Source of the DNA: an uncultured Eubacteriales bacterium
GTDB taxonomy: Bacteria; Bacillota; Clostridia; Oscillospirales; CAG-272
Length of the DNA: 21,569 nucleotides
Direction: 5' to 3'
NCBI GenBank assembly: GCA_902491535.1
Contig: CABUHS010000031.1
Location: forward strand, 1-21,569
The translations under genes were made by a program, and so were the position numbers. A model generated the notes under the pieces. That model worked only from the letters and a program-made list of their open reading frames with translations, was not told the origin of the DNA and did no database searches. Numbering within the stretch: the stretch's first letter is position 1; each line of letters begins with the position of its first letter. Positions 8,809 through 16,700 of the stretch are shown here, piece after piece.

Positions 8809-8830
8809 AATCCAAAGGAGAATAAAAACC

Positions 8831-11473
8831 ATGAAGTGGACATCACTTAACGACCTGAGAGAAAAATATCTCTCATTCTTTGAATCAAAGGGACATCTTC
8901 GTCATAAAAGCTTTCCGCTTGTACCGATAGATGATAAATCGATTCTGCTTATAAACGCAGGAATGACGCCTCTTAAAAAATATTTTACGGGAGAACAGGA
9001 GCCTCCGCGCCACCGTATGACGACATGTCAGAAGTGTATACGTACACCCGATATTGAGCGCGTCGGCATCACGGCAAGACACGGTACATATTTTGAGATG
9101 CTCGGCAATTTCTCTTTCGGAGATTATTTCAAAAGCGAAGCCATTCCGTGGGCATGGGAATTCTGCACCAAGGTGCTTGAGCTTCCCGAAGACAAGCTTT
9201 GGGTAACTATCTATCTTGATGACGACGAAGCGTTTGACATATGGCACAATAAGGTCGGTGTTCCGGCAGAGCGGATCGTCCGACTCGGAAAAGAGGACAA
9301 CTTCTGGGAACACGGAAGCGGCCCCTGCGGACCTTGTTCCGAGATACATTTCGACCGCGGCGAGAAATACGGATGCGGAAAGCCTGACTGTAAGCCCGGC
9401 TGTGACTGCGACCGCTTTATGGAATTCTGGAACCTTGTATTCACTCAGTTTGACGGAGACGGACACGGCGGATATGAGCGTCTTGCAAATCCTAACATAG
9501 ATACAGGTATGGGACTCGAGCGTCTTGCTTGCCTTATGCAGGGTGTTGACAATCTCTTTGAGGTCGATACCGTGCGCAATATAATGATGGCGATAAGCGA
9601 AAAGGCAGGAGTAGAGTACGGAAGCGATCCTAAAAACGATATCTCTCTCCGTGTTATTACAGACCATATCCGCAGTACGGTATTTCTTATCTGTGACGGA
9701 GTCGTTCCGTCCAATGAGGGACGCGGATATGTGCTTCGCCGCCTGCTCCGCCGCGCTGCGCGTCACGGCAGACTTCTCGGCATAAAAGGAACTTTCCTTT
9801 CGGATATCGTTCCGATAGTTGCACGTGAGAATTACAGCGAATATCCGGAGCTTACGGAAAAGCTTGACTACATAAAAAAGGTAGTTTCAATTGAAGAAGA
9901 CCGTTTTGCTGCTACTATCGACAGCGGTCTTGCTATTCTATGTTCGATGATAGATCAGACAAAAGCGGACGGTAAGGATGTTCTTCCCGGAGACGATATA
10001 TTCAAGCTCAGTGATACTTTCGGATTCCCGGTGGATCTTACACGCGAAATTGCGACCGAAGCAGGACTTTCGATCGATGAGGAAGGCTTTAATGCCCTCA
10101 TGGCAGAGCAGAAGCAGCGTGCGCGTGCAGCACGTGCCGCTATGGGCGACCTCGGTTGGACCTCCGATGCACTCGAGGCACTGAATGATCTGAAGGCTAC
10201 CGAATTTGTCGGATATACCGAAACTCAGACACAGGCTAAGGTTGTTGCCATAATAGACGGCGAAAGCTCTGAGCAGGTCGACATGGCTTCGGACGGATGC
10301 GTTACCGTAATTCTTGACCGCACGGTATTTTACGGCGAGGGCGGAGGCCAGGTCGGAGATTCCGGCGTTATCGTATGCGGTGACAGAGAGATCAGGGTTT
10401 CCGATACAAAGAAAAATTCCGGCATATATATGCATATATGCGAGCTTGACGGCACTCCGATATCTGTGGGAGATACGGTCGTTGCGCGTATAGACGCAGA
10501 CAGACGCGAAGCAATAAAGCGTAATCACTCTGCGGCGCATCTGCTTCAGGCGGCTCTCAGACGTGTTCTCGGCGACCATGTCGAGCAGGCAGGCTCTTAT
10601 GTCGATGAAAGACGTGTACGCTTCGACTTCAAGCATTTTTCTGCTATGACTGCGGAAGAGATCGCCCGCACCGAACAGCTTGTAAACGAGGAGATACTTC
10701 GCGGAATTGCTGTCGAGACGACGGAGACCGATATAGAGACCGCGCGTAAAAACGGCGCAATGGCATTGTTCGGCGAGAAATACGGTTCTGTTGTACGTAT
10801 GGTAAAGATGGGTGATTTCTCATGCGAGCTGTGCGGAGGTACGCATGCCGATAATACTGCAAAACTCGGACTTTTCAAGATCCTTACCGAAGCAGGCGTG
10901 GCGGCAGGTGTACGCCGTATAGAGGGAACGACCGGACTCGGAATTCTTGAATTGCTTGCAGAGCGTGACTCGCTTATTTCGGATACCGCACGCGAGCTTA
11001 AAGCGGCAAACGTTCATGACATCGCTCAGCGTGCAGCATCGCTTCAGGGTGAGCTTAAAGCGGCAAAGCACGATATTGATGTTCTCAACGGACGCATCGC
11101 GTCAATGCAGACAGAATCACTTGCAGCTTCTGCGGAGACTATAGGAGCAGTCAGGGTGGTTACAAAGCAGACAAAGGGTATGTCTGTAGAAACAGCACGC
11201 GCTATATGCGATGAGCTTAAAGCTTCGCACGACGATTTTGTAGTTGTTATAGCTACGGATAACGAAGATAAACTCAACTTTATCTGTGCATGCGGTAAAG
11301 CGGCTGTATCGGCAGGAGCAAATGCCGGCGCTATACTTCGTCAGATAAGTGCGATTGCAGGCGGAAAAGGCGGCGGACGTCCCGACAGTGCTACTTCCGG
11401 AGCTAAAGAGCGCGACAAGATATCAGACGCGCTTGCTGCTGTCAGGGATACAGTAAAGGGAATGCTTAAATAA
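8831..11473 (+). CDS. alaS: Alanine--tRNA ligase
   Basis: This is a full-length 880-residue AlaRS, cytoplasmic, charging tRNA-Ala. The class II catalytic core is at the N-terminus (MLGNFSFGDYFK; motif 3 GMGLERLACL). A Cys-rich insertion (CGKPDCKPGCDC, just after GPCGPCSEIHFDRG) is common in clostridial enzymes. The editing domain has the metal ligands His566 and His570 (HSAAH) and Cys668 and His672 (CGGTH). The C-Ala region ends with a Gly-rich GGKGGGRPD. Start: ATG with AGGAG ten bases upstream. Only 58 bp separate it from the ATPase gene, with no room for a T-box leader, which many Bacillota alaS genes carry. It may therefore be read partly from the TerB promoter or from a promoter inside the ATPase gene. 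Confidence 0.97.
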   Translation: MKWTSLNDLREKYLSFFESKGHLRHKSFPLVPIDDKSILLINAGMTPLKKYFTGEQEPPRHRMTTCQKCIRTPDIERVGITARHGTYFEMLGNFSFGDYFKSEAIPWAWEFCTKVLELPEDKLWVTIYLDDDEAFDIWHNKVGVPAERIVRLGKEDNFWEHGSGPCGPCSEIHFDRGEKYGCGKPDCKPGCDCDRFMEFWNLVFTQFDGDGHGGYERLANPNIDTGMGLERLACLMQGVDNLFEVDTVRNIMMAISEKAGVEYGSDPKNDISLRVITDHIRSTVFLICDGVVPSNEGRGYVLRRLLRRAARHGRLLGIKGTFLSDIVPIVARENYSEYPELTEKLDYIKKVVSIEEDRFAATIDSGLAILCSMIDQTKADGKDVLPGDDIFKLSDTFGFPVDLTREIATEAGLSIDEEGFNALMAEQKQRARAARAAMGDLGWTSDALEALNDLKATEFVGYTETQTQAKVVAIIDGESSEQVDMASDGCVTVILDRTVFYGEGGGQVGDSGVIVCGDREIRVSDTKKNSGIYMHICELDGTPISVGDTVVARIDADRREAIKRNHSAAHLLQAALRRVLGDHVEQAGSYVDERRVRFDFKHFSAMTAEEIARTEQLVNEEILRGIAVETTETDIETARKNGAMALFGEKYGSVVRMVKMGDFSCELCGGTHADNTAKLGLFKILTEAGVAAGVRRIEGTTGLGILELLAERDSLISDTARELKAANVHDIAQRAASLQGELKAAKHDIDVLNGRIASMQTESLAASAETIGAVRVVTKQTKGMSVETARAICDELKASHDDFVVVIATDNEDKLNFICACGKAAVSAGANAGAILRQISAIAGGKGGGRPDSATSGAKERDKISDALAAVRDTVKGMLK

Positions 11474-11509
11474 GCTGTAATTTTGTGATAAAATAAGTTT
11501 TAAAACATT

Positions 11510-11545
11510 AAATCGGGCAGCGTTCGCTGCCCGATTTGTTGTTTA
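11510..11545 (+). terminator. Intrinsic terminator of alaS
   Basis: AAATCGGGCAGC (11510-11521), loop GTTC, complement (11526-11537): a 12-bp perfect stem followed by GTTGTTT. Confidence 0.85.
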
Positions 11546-11548
11546 GTG

Positions 11549-11582
11549 AAAAAGAGACAGGGGTGTATCCTGTCTCTTTTTT
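11549..11582. terminator. Second, bidirectional terminator hairpin
   Basis: AAAAAGAGACAGG (11549-11561) and its complement (11569-11581) flank a 7-nt loop. The T-run on one side and A-run on the other make it usable by both alaS (plus) and the pfl operon (minus), which converge here. Confidence 0.7.
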
Positions 11583-11584
11583 GA

Positions 11585-11647
11585 AAAAAATTGATCAGTT
11601 TTAATTTGAAGCTGCCGCAGATCCGAAATTATCGGAAAAGCGGCAGC
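11585..11647 (-). terminator. Intrinsic terminator of pflA
   Basis: GCTGCCGC (11611-11618) pairs with GCGGCAGC (11640-11647), with an inner TCCGA/TCGGA stem (11622-11626 with 11632-11636). Read on the minus strand it lies just after the pflA stop and is followed by an AT-rich stretch, with a T-run on that strand at 11584-11590. Confidence 0.55.
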
Positions 11648-11653
11648 TCCGTT

Positions 11654-12361
11654 TTATCTGTATTTTCCAGGTATAAGCTTGGTAAGTTTTGCGATCGTTT
11701 CGGCAGGACATTCAGGTGTGTCTGCAAGAGGGAAGGGTATTCCGAGACGTTCGTATTTTTCAAGACAGAGCTTTTTGAACGGAAGAAGCTCGATTCTTTC
11801 CAGATTACTGTATCCGAGCGCAGTTTGCAGCGTTTTTTTCATGCTTTCTTCGCTGTCAGTTATTCCCGGAATAATTACCTGACGTATCCACAGCGGGACA
11901 GACATCTTTTCGCACAGTGACAGGAAGTCCTTTACCTGTCCGAGACTGCCTCCGCAGTATTTACGGTATCCGCTGTCATCTGGAAATTTAATATCGCATA
12001 TGACAAGATCGGTATATTGTAGAATCAGCTTTACCTTGTCAGGATCTCCTATGCCGGAGGTGTCGATAGCTGTTTTTATACCGGATTTTTTTAGGGATGA
12101 GAGCAGTTCTGCTGCGAACTCCGGTTGTGCAAGCACTTCTCCGCCGGACAGTGTTACTCCGCCGTCGGCTCCGAAATATGTACGGAAGCGCAGCGCCTTT
12201 TTTACGATCTCGCCGGCAGTGTACAGGCTTCCTTCCGTCCATGTGTCGGGATTGTGACAGAACGCGCACCGGAGAGGGCATCCGCTGAAGAATACTATAA
12301 ACCGAAGTCCGGGACCGTCAAGTGTTCCCATGCTCTGGAAGGAATGTATCCTGCCCTGCAT
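11654..12361 (-). CDS. pflA: Pyruvate formate-lyase-activating enzyme
   Basis: This 235-residue radical-SAM protein installs the glycyl radical on PFL. The 4Fe-4S motif CxxxCxxC is Cys28-Cys32-Cys35 (CPLRCAFCHNPDTW), and the GG-E SAM-contact motif is in GGVTLSGGE. It ends LPFKKLCLEKYERLG as in PFL-AE. It starts 2 bp after the pflB stop, with GAGG ten bases upstream inside pflB, so it is the second gene of a pflB-pflA operon. Length is normal for the family (about 230-250). Confidence 0.95.
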   Translation of the reverse strand: MQGRIHSFQSMGTLDGPGLRFIVFFSGCPLRCAFCHNPDTWTEGSLYTAGEIVKKALRFRTYFGADGGVTLSGGEVLAQPEFAAELLSSLKKSGIKTAIDTSGIGDPDKVKLILQYTDLVICDIKFPDDSGYRKYCGGSLGQVKDFLSLCEKMSVPLWIRQVIIPGITDSEESMKKTLQTALGYSNLERIELLPFKKLCLEKYERLGIPFPLADTPECPAETIAKLTKLIPGKYR

Positions 12362-12363
12362 TT

Positions 12364-14592
12364 TTACATTGCCTCGTGGAATGTACGTGAGATTACCTCT
12401 CTCTGCTGTTCGCGCGAGAGTTTGTGGAAGTTTACGGCGTAGCCGGATACGCGTATTGTAAGATTAGGATACTTTTCGGGATGATCTACCGCATCAATAA
12501 GCATTTCGCGGTTCAGTACATTGACATTTATATGCTGAGCGCCCTGTGCAAAATATCCGTCTATTATTCCGGTGAGATTCTTAAGACGGGTTTCGGTATC
12601 TTTTCCGAGAGCTGCAGGTACGATCGAGAACGTATTTGATATTCCGTCCTTGCATATGTTATATGAAAGCTTGGCAACCGAGTTGAGTGACGCAAGAGCG
12701 CCGTTTTTCTCGCGGTTATGCATCGGGTTTGCTCCGGGAGCAAAGGGCTCGCCTGCTTTTCTGCCGTCAGGTGTTGAACCTGTCTTTTTGCCGTATACTA
12801 CATTTGATGTTATTGTCAGAAGCGAGAGCGTATGCTCTGCGCCGCGGTATGCCGGTATCTTTTTAAGTTCGTTAAAGAACAGTTCGACCTGCTCGGTTGC
12901 AATGCTGTCGACGCGGTCGTCGTCATTTCCGTAGCACGGGAAGTCTCCGACGGTTTCAAAATCCTTTATAAGACCTGTTTCGTCGCGGATTACACGTACT
13001 TTAGCATACTTTATTGCAGAAAGAGAATCGGCAAGTACCGAAAGTCCTGCAATTCCGAATGCCATAAAGCGGTGAACGTTAGTGTCATGAAGCGCCATCT
13101 GTGTCTTTTCATATGCGTATTTGTCGTGCATATAGTGGATCATGTTCATCGCGCTGACATATGTTTTTGCAAGCCACGGACGGTATTTTCCGAGCAGCTC
13201 TGTAACTTCGTCGTAGTCGAGGTATTCTCCCTCGAACCGTCCCATATCGGGTGCAACCTGTATTCCGTAACGTTCGTCCTTTCCTCCGTTAAGGCTCATG
13301 AGAAGGACTTTTGCGAGGTTTGCTCTTGCGCCGAAGAACTGCATATCCTTTCCTACGCGCATTGCCGAAACACAGCATGCGATAGCGTAATCATCTCCGA
13401 ATTTTTCACGCATGACATCGTCGTTTTCATACTGGATAGCATCGGTATCGCAGGATACTTTTGCGGCGAAGCGCTTGAAGTGTTCGGGCAGACGCTGTGA
13501 CCAGAGTACGGTAAGATTAGGCTCGGCAGACGGTCCGAGATTGTAAAGGGTAGCGAGGAAACGGTATGAGCTTTTTGTAACAAGACTTCTGCCGTCTTCA
13601 CCTATACCGCCTATTGATTCGGTTATCCACATCGGATCTCCTGCGAACAGCTCGTTATACTCGGGTGTACGCAGATGTCTTGCCATACGTAGCTTCATTA
13701 CGAAGTCGTCTATTATCTCCTGAACGCCGCTTTCATCTATTGTTCCGTTTCTCAGATCGCGTTCAAAATATATATCGAGGAATGTGCTTGTGCGTCCCAG
13801 ACTCATTGCCGCACCGTTCTGCTCCTTGTTTGCAGCGAGGTATCCGAAATACAGCCACTGTACTGCTTCCTTTGAATTTTTCGCAGGGCCTGAGATATCG
13901 CAGCCGTACATGGCAGCCATCTCTTTGAGTCTGCCGAGGAAGGTTATCTGCTGGAACAGCTCTTCAAGCATACGTATCTTTTCGGCGTCGAGAAGCTCAT
14001 AGCTGAGATCGTGCTTGTCTTTTTTCTTTTCTTCTATCAGGCGGTCGATACCATAGAGAGCAACACGGCGATAGTCTCCGATTATACGTCCTCTTCCGTA
14101 TGCGTCCGGAAGTCCGGTTATAATGCCGCAGTGACGTGCCGCGCGGATCTCTTCGTTATATACGCGGAATACGCCGTCGTTGTGTGTGGTACGGTATGTA
14201 AATTCTTCTTCGACCTTGTCGGAGAGCTTATATCCGTAAGCTTCGCACGCCTTGCGCGTCATGTTTATTCCGCCGAAAGGGTTGACTCCTCTGCGTAGGG
14301 GCGCATCCGTCTGGAGTCCTACGATGATCTCTTTATCTTTATTCAGGTATCCGGGCGCATAGCTTGTCAGAGACGATACGGTTTCGGTATCGATATCGAG
14401 TACGCCGCCTTTTTCCTGCTCCTGCCTGAATAATTCGTTGAGCTGAGCCATAAGCTCTGAAGTTCTCTCCGTAGGACCGCAGAGAAAGCTCTCGTCTCCG
14501 TCATAAGGTGTGTAGTTTTGCTGAATAAATGAACGTACATCTATATTTTCCTGCCAGTCAGTACCTTTAAAACCGTTCCATGCTTCGATCAT
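12364..14592 (-). CDS. pflB: Formate C-acetyltransferase (pyruvate formate-lyase)
   Basis: This 742-residue glycyl-radical enzyme converts pyruvate and CoA to acetyl-CoA and formate in anaerobic fermentation; formate also feeds 10-formyl-THF. The catalytic cysteine pair is Cys406-Cys407 (CCVSAMRVGKD). The glycyl radical is Gly717 in RVSGYAVNFHKL, 25 residues from the C-terminus, as in canonical PFL. Both key features are intact, and the length is close to the roughly 760 residues of E. coli PFL. Start: ATG at 14592, with AAGAGGA seven bases upstream. It is preceded on the same strand by a ZTP riboswitch and terminator, then a sigma-A promoter, so expression is tied to purine/folate status. 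It is followed at 2 bp by pflA. Confidence 0.97.
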   Translation of the reverse strand: MIEAWNGFKGTDWQENIDVRSFIQQNYTPYDGDESFLCGPTERTSELMAQLNELFRQEQEKGGVLDIDTETVSSLTSYAPGYLNKDKEIIVGLQTDAPLRRGVNPFGGINMTRKACEAYGYKLSDKVEEEFTYRTTHNDGVFRVYNEEIRAARHCGIITGLPDAYGRGRIIGDYRRVALYGIDRLIEEKKKDKHDLSYELLDAEKIRMLEELFQQITFLGRLKEMAAMYGCDISGPAKNSKEAVQWLYFGYLAANKEQNGAAMSLGRTSTFLDIYFERDLRNGTIDESGVQEIIDDFVMKLRMARHLRTPEYNELFAGDPMWITESIGGIGEDGRSLVTKSSYRFLATLYNLGPSAEPNLTVLWSQRLPEHFKRFAAKVSCDTDAIQYENDDVMREKFGDDYAIACCVSAMRVGKDMQFFGARANLAKVLLMSLNGGKDERYGIQVAPDMGRFEGEYLDYDEVTELLGKYRPWLAKTYVSAMNMIHYMHDKYAYEKTQMALHDTNVHRFMAFGIAGLSVLADSLSAIKYAKVRVIRDETGLIKDFETVGDFPCYGNDDDRVDSIATEQVELFFNELKKIPAYRGAEHTLSLLTITSNVVYGKKTGSTPDGRKAGEPFAPGANPMHNREKNGALASLNSVAKLSYNICKDGISNTFSIVPAALGKDTETRLKNLTGIIDGYFAQGAQHINVNVLNREMLIDAVDHPEKYPNLTIRVSGYAVNFHKLSREQQREVISRTFHEAM

Positions 14593-14611
14593 ACTAAAAT
14601 CCTCTTTTCAG

Positions 14612-14650
14612 AAAAAATTAAGGGCAGCATTTGATGCTCAAATGCTGCCC
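14612..14650 (-). terminator. Riboswitch-controlled terminator before pflB
   Basis: On the minus strand GGGCAGCATTTGA and TCAAATGCTGCCC form a 13-bp perfect stem with a 3-nt loop (14622-14650). TTAATTTTTTC follows, 20-30 bases before the pflB start. It lies between promoter and gene, so it is regulatory rather than an operon end. Confidence 0.9.
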
Positions 14651-14740
14651 AGACGGTCGGCACAGCCGGAATAACCGGCTGATTTATAAACATATCCTCA
14701 CTGTGGTACTCCACACTAACCGTCAGAGGATAATGTTCTT
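14612..14740 (-). promoter_or_regulatory. ZTP (pfl-motif) riboswitch controlling pflB
   Basis: On the minus strand the leader contains the conserved ZTP aptamer elements in order. These are CTGACGG (14720-14726); the GTGG/CCAC hairpin; a P1 helix from GAGGATA pairings (14726-14732 with 14693-14699); a variable CAGCCGG/CCGGCTG linker hairpin; and the 3' signature GCCGACCGTCTGGGCA (14646-14661). GACGG can pair with CCGTC as the known pseudoknot. The last aptamer bases GGGCAGC also form the 5' arm of the following terminator. Ligand binding should therefore block termination, giving an ON switch for pflBA when ZMP/ZTP accumulates under folate shortage. The class is well established upstream of pfl genes. 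Confidence 0.93.
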
Positions 14741-14756
14741 TTATCTCTATACAGAT

Positions 14757-14785
14757 AGGATATCACATAATTTCTTTTTTGTCAA
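14757..14785 (-). promoter_or_regulatory. Sigma-A promoter of pflBA
   Basis: On the minus strand TTGACA (14780-14785), 17-bp spacer, TATCCT (14757-14762) with an upstream TG. Predicted start near 14750, just before the ZTP aptamer. Confidence 0.8.
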
Positions 14786-14790
14786 TCGTT

Positions 14791-14845
14791 ATTGTCAATA
14801 AATTTTGAGAGACAATTGATGTCACATATTGCGATATTATGACAT
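14791..14845. promoter_or_regulatory. Two imperfect dyads upstream of the pflB -35 box
   Basis: ATTGTC...GACAAT (14791-14796 and 14811-14816) and ATGTCA...TGACAT (14819-14824 and 14840-14845) lie just upstream of the promoter, in the gap after the GH29 gene. They could bind a redox or fermentation regulator, but neither matches a consensus I can name with confidence. Confidence 0.3.
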
Positions 14846-14863
14846 ATAGACAATATCCGCAAA

Positions 14864-16105
14864 TTATTCTTTGATTTTAGCTTTTGCTACCCGGACGCAT
14901 GCCGACATACCGTAGGGGTATCCTGTTGCATTGAAAGCGAAAGCATCATTTTTCTGCATGAAAGGAAGATCCTCGCCGCTGTCCATCCATCGGACGTTTT
15001 CGACAGTCTCGAAAACATTGTTGAATACGTGGCTGCCGCAGTATTTTCCGCCGACAGTAACATTTGAATCTCCGCATCTTCCGAGATCGTGGATGAAGAT
15101 ATACAGATATCCGTTGCCTTTGAGAATAAAGTTTTTGTCCGCGGAGCATGTTGCCCTGTGAGGCTTTCCTTCGTATATTGCTTCGCCGAAGAGCTTCATC
15201 CATCTTCCGAGAATATTCATAAGTTCGCGCTGCATAGGTTCGACAGCGCCCTGTCCTGTAGGTCCTATGTTTATAAGATAGTTTGCTCCGACACGCCGGC
15301 ATGCACACAGATGCTCTATTATAGAACACGGCGACTGGTAGTTGAGATCGTTGTACCCGATGCCCCAATGATCGTTGAGTGTATGGCACATCTCTGCGGC
15401 AAGATATTTAGGCATTCCCTCTCTGTCCATCGGAGTCGGTCTGCCCTGCTCAAAGGTTACGGAATCAATTTCGGGATTTCCGACCTTGCCTCTTGCGTCA
15501 AGTCCCGTATTGTTGACTATGATAGCCTCGGGCTGATACTTTCGTATGGTTGCATACAGGGCATCTTCTTTCCAGTCTGCATCAGGTCTGCTCCAGTTTC
15601 CGTCGAACCACAGTCCGCCGATTTTGCCGTAGTTCCGGCAGAGTATTTCAACGCTTTTTCTGAGGTATTCAAGATAGCGGTCAAAATCTTCTTCAAAATC
15701 TTTGTTGTACCAGTCGAGAGTTGTATGATAAAAGAACGGTACTATTCCGTGTTGGTTGCAGGCATCGACAAATTCACGGATAAGATCGCGCCCAGCCGCG
15801 CTGTGCGGAGCGTCAAAGTCGTTAAGTCCGCAGGTGTCATAAAGAGAAAATCCTTCATGATGGCGTGTCGTAAGCGTTATATACTTGCAGCCTGCGTTTT
15901 TTGCGGTCAGAACAAGATCATTCGCGTCGAAATCCTCCGCAGTAAATGTATCCGCCAGATGCCTGTATTCCTCCATGTTGCGTCCGTGAAGCTTGTATGT
16001 CCATTCTCCTGCGCCGAGTTGTGAGTACAGCCCCCAGTGAACGAACATACCGAGGCCGAGTTTTTCAAAATCTGCAATATACCTTAGTGGTTTCGGAACT
16101 GACAT
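14864..16105 (-). CDS. GH29 alpha-L-fucosidase, cytoplasmic
   Basis: This 413-residue retaining exo-glycosidase of the GH29 (beta/alpha)8 fold removes alpha-L-fucose from glycans. Visible family features are FVHWGLYS (His23-Trp24), the conserved RHHEGFSLYDT near residue 81, and GLWFDGNW with Asp168 as the expected catalytic nucleophile. NIGPTGQGAVEPMQ is typical of the C-terminal end of the barrel. A short beta-sandwich-like tail follows. There is no signal peptide, so it should act on imported oligosaccharides. Start: ATG with AGAGGTG seven bases upstream. It is transcribed alone from its own promoter. The acid/base residue is not conserved enough in GH29 for me to assign. Confidence 0.92.
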   Translation of the reverse strand: MSVPKPLRYIADFEKLGLGMFVHWGLYSQLGAGEWTYKLHGRNMEEYRHLADTFTAEDFDANDLVLTAKNAGCKYITLTTRHHEGFSLYDTCGLNDFDAPHSAAGRDLIREFVDACNQHGIVPFFYHTTLDWYNKDFEEDFDRYLEYLRKSVEILCRNYGKIGGLWFDGNWSRPDADWKEDALYATIRKYQPEAIIVNNTGLDARGKVGNPEIDSVTFEQGRPTPMDREGMPKYLAAEMCHTLNDHWGIGYNDLNYQSPCSIIEHLCACRRVGANYLINIGPTGQGAVEPMQRELMNILGRWMKLFGEAIYEGKPHRATCSADKNFILKGNGYLYIFIHDLGRCGDSNVTVGGKYCGSHVFNNVFETVENVRWMDSGEDLPFMQKNDAFAFNATGYPYGMSACVRVAKAKIKE

Positions 16106-16141
16106 TTTTGCGCACCTCTTTTTATTTTATTGTTTATTTAT

Positions 16142-16170
16142 ATTCTATCATGAAGCAAATATTTTTGCAA
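16142..16170 (-). promoter_or_regulatory. Sigma-A promoter of the GH29 gene
   Basis: On the minus strand TTGCAA (16165-16170), 17-bp spacer, TAGAAT (16142-16147) with TG upstream, about 36 bp from the start codon. Confidence 0.65.
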
Positions 16171-16431
16171 GGAAATTTTTGTAAGACGGTATCACAGTGG
16201 CTAAAAACTTATAATTTGAAGATTGTCTACAGATAGTATACAAATTCATTGCTGATGATTGCATGGGTATGGAGTTTATACTTTATTAAACGGAAGCGAG
16301 CAGTAACTATATTTACAATGTGTAATGTCCACACTTATGCATTAAAATTTATAAATACTCTTCTTGAAAGTATTCTGAGCGGTTATACAAAAAAGATGTA
16401 TAAATCCGTCAAATTTGAATCTCAGGAGGGA
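16171..16431. other. Intergenic DNA with no recognised feature
   Basis: AT-rich stretch between the GH29 promoter and the tRNA-derived repeat. A plus-strand open frame (16249-16506) has no ribosome binding site and runs into the repeated terminator, so I do not call a gene. Confidence 0.6.
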
Positions 16432-16469
16432 AACGGGAGGAAAATCATACAAAACAGAAAATGCGGAAA

Positions 16470-16503
16470 AAAGAAAAAACCTTGCAGGCAGCCGCCTGCA
16501 AGG
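16470..16503 (-). terminator. Terminator of the truncated tRNA copy
   Basis: CCTTGCAGGC/GCCTGCAAGG (16480-16489 with 16494-16503) with a 4-nt loop. On the minus strand it is followed by a T-run (16474-16479), so it terminates transcription coming from the tRNA direction. Confidence 0.8.
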
Positions 16504-16510
16504 TGAAGTT

Positions 16511-16557
16511 TGGTTGCGGGGAGGGGACTTGAACCACCTGACCTCCGGGTTATGAGC
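16511..16557 (-). pseudogene. 3' fragment of initiator tRNA-fMet
   Basis: On the minus strand this carries the anticodon loop (CTCATAA), the 3' anticodon strand, the variable and T arms, the 3' acceptor strand and encoded CCA. The first base of the anticodon 5' strand and everything before it are replaced by unrelated sequence (16558 onward). It cannot make a tRNA and is best read as the attachment-site remnant left by integration. Confidence 0.85.
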
Positions 16558-16613
16558 ACAAACTCGTAAAAATCGCTGAGTTTAGCGTATAAAAATCAAT
16601 GATAATATGGTTT

Positions 16614-16645
16614 AACATGAGCAAGTCCCCCTGCTCATGTTTTTT
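16614..16645 (+). terminator. Hairpin with plus-strand T-run at the island's left end
   Basis: AACATGAGCA/TGCTCATGTT (16614-16623 with 16632-16641) flank an 8-nt loop and are followed by TTTT. It points rightward although no plus-strand gene lies upstream. It may insulate the island from outside transcription or face the 3' end of the XRE gene. Confidence 0.55.
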
Positions 16646-16680
16646 AATACAGAAAAGTTTATGCAAATTCAGAGAGAGGG

Positions 16681-16700
16681 AAATCGGAGGGAAGTTATCC
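16681..16700. repeat. Third copy of the 20-bp outer-repeat motif
   Basis: AAATCGGAGGGAAGTTATCC matches 21429-21448 at 17 of 20 positions and, more weakly, the outer end of the left repeat (16431-16450). It overlaps the stop codon of the XRE gene. Confidence 0.45.

Larger units (their letters stand above)
16432..16557. repeat. Left direct repeat (att-like), partner of 21430-21555
   Basis: This 126-bp segment aligns with 21430-21555 in the same orientation. About 10 differences are confined to the outer end, the terminator loop and a 5-6 nt linker. The last 49 bp (16509-16557 and 21507-21555) are identical and correspond to the 3' part of tRNA-fMet. Identity stops abruptly at the anticodon arm. 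Confidence 0.85.

Noticed and set aside
8773..8830. T-box leader for alaS
   Set aside because: The gap is only 58 bp and lacks any T-box sequence or specifier stem.
12832..13500. 222-codon plus-strand frame over pflB
   Set aside because: Shadow of an unmistakable pflB reading frame on the minus strand.
15089..16024. 311-codon plus-strand frame over the GH29 gene
   Set aside because: The opposite strand has clear GH29 motifs, start, RBS and promoter; the plus frame has none.
16249..16506. Possible 85-residue gene upstream of the left tRNA fragment
   Set aside because: No RBS, and its C-terminal part is the translated tRNA terminator repeat.
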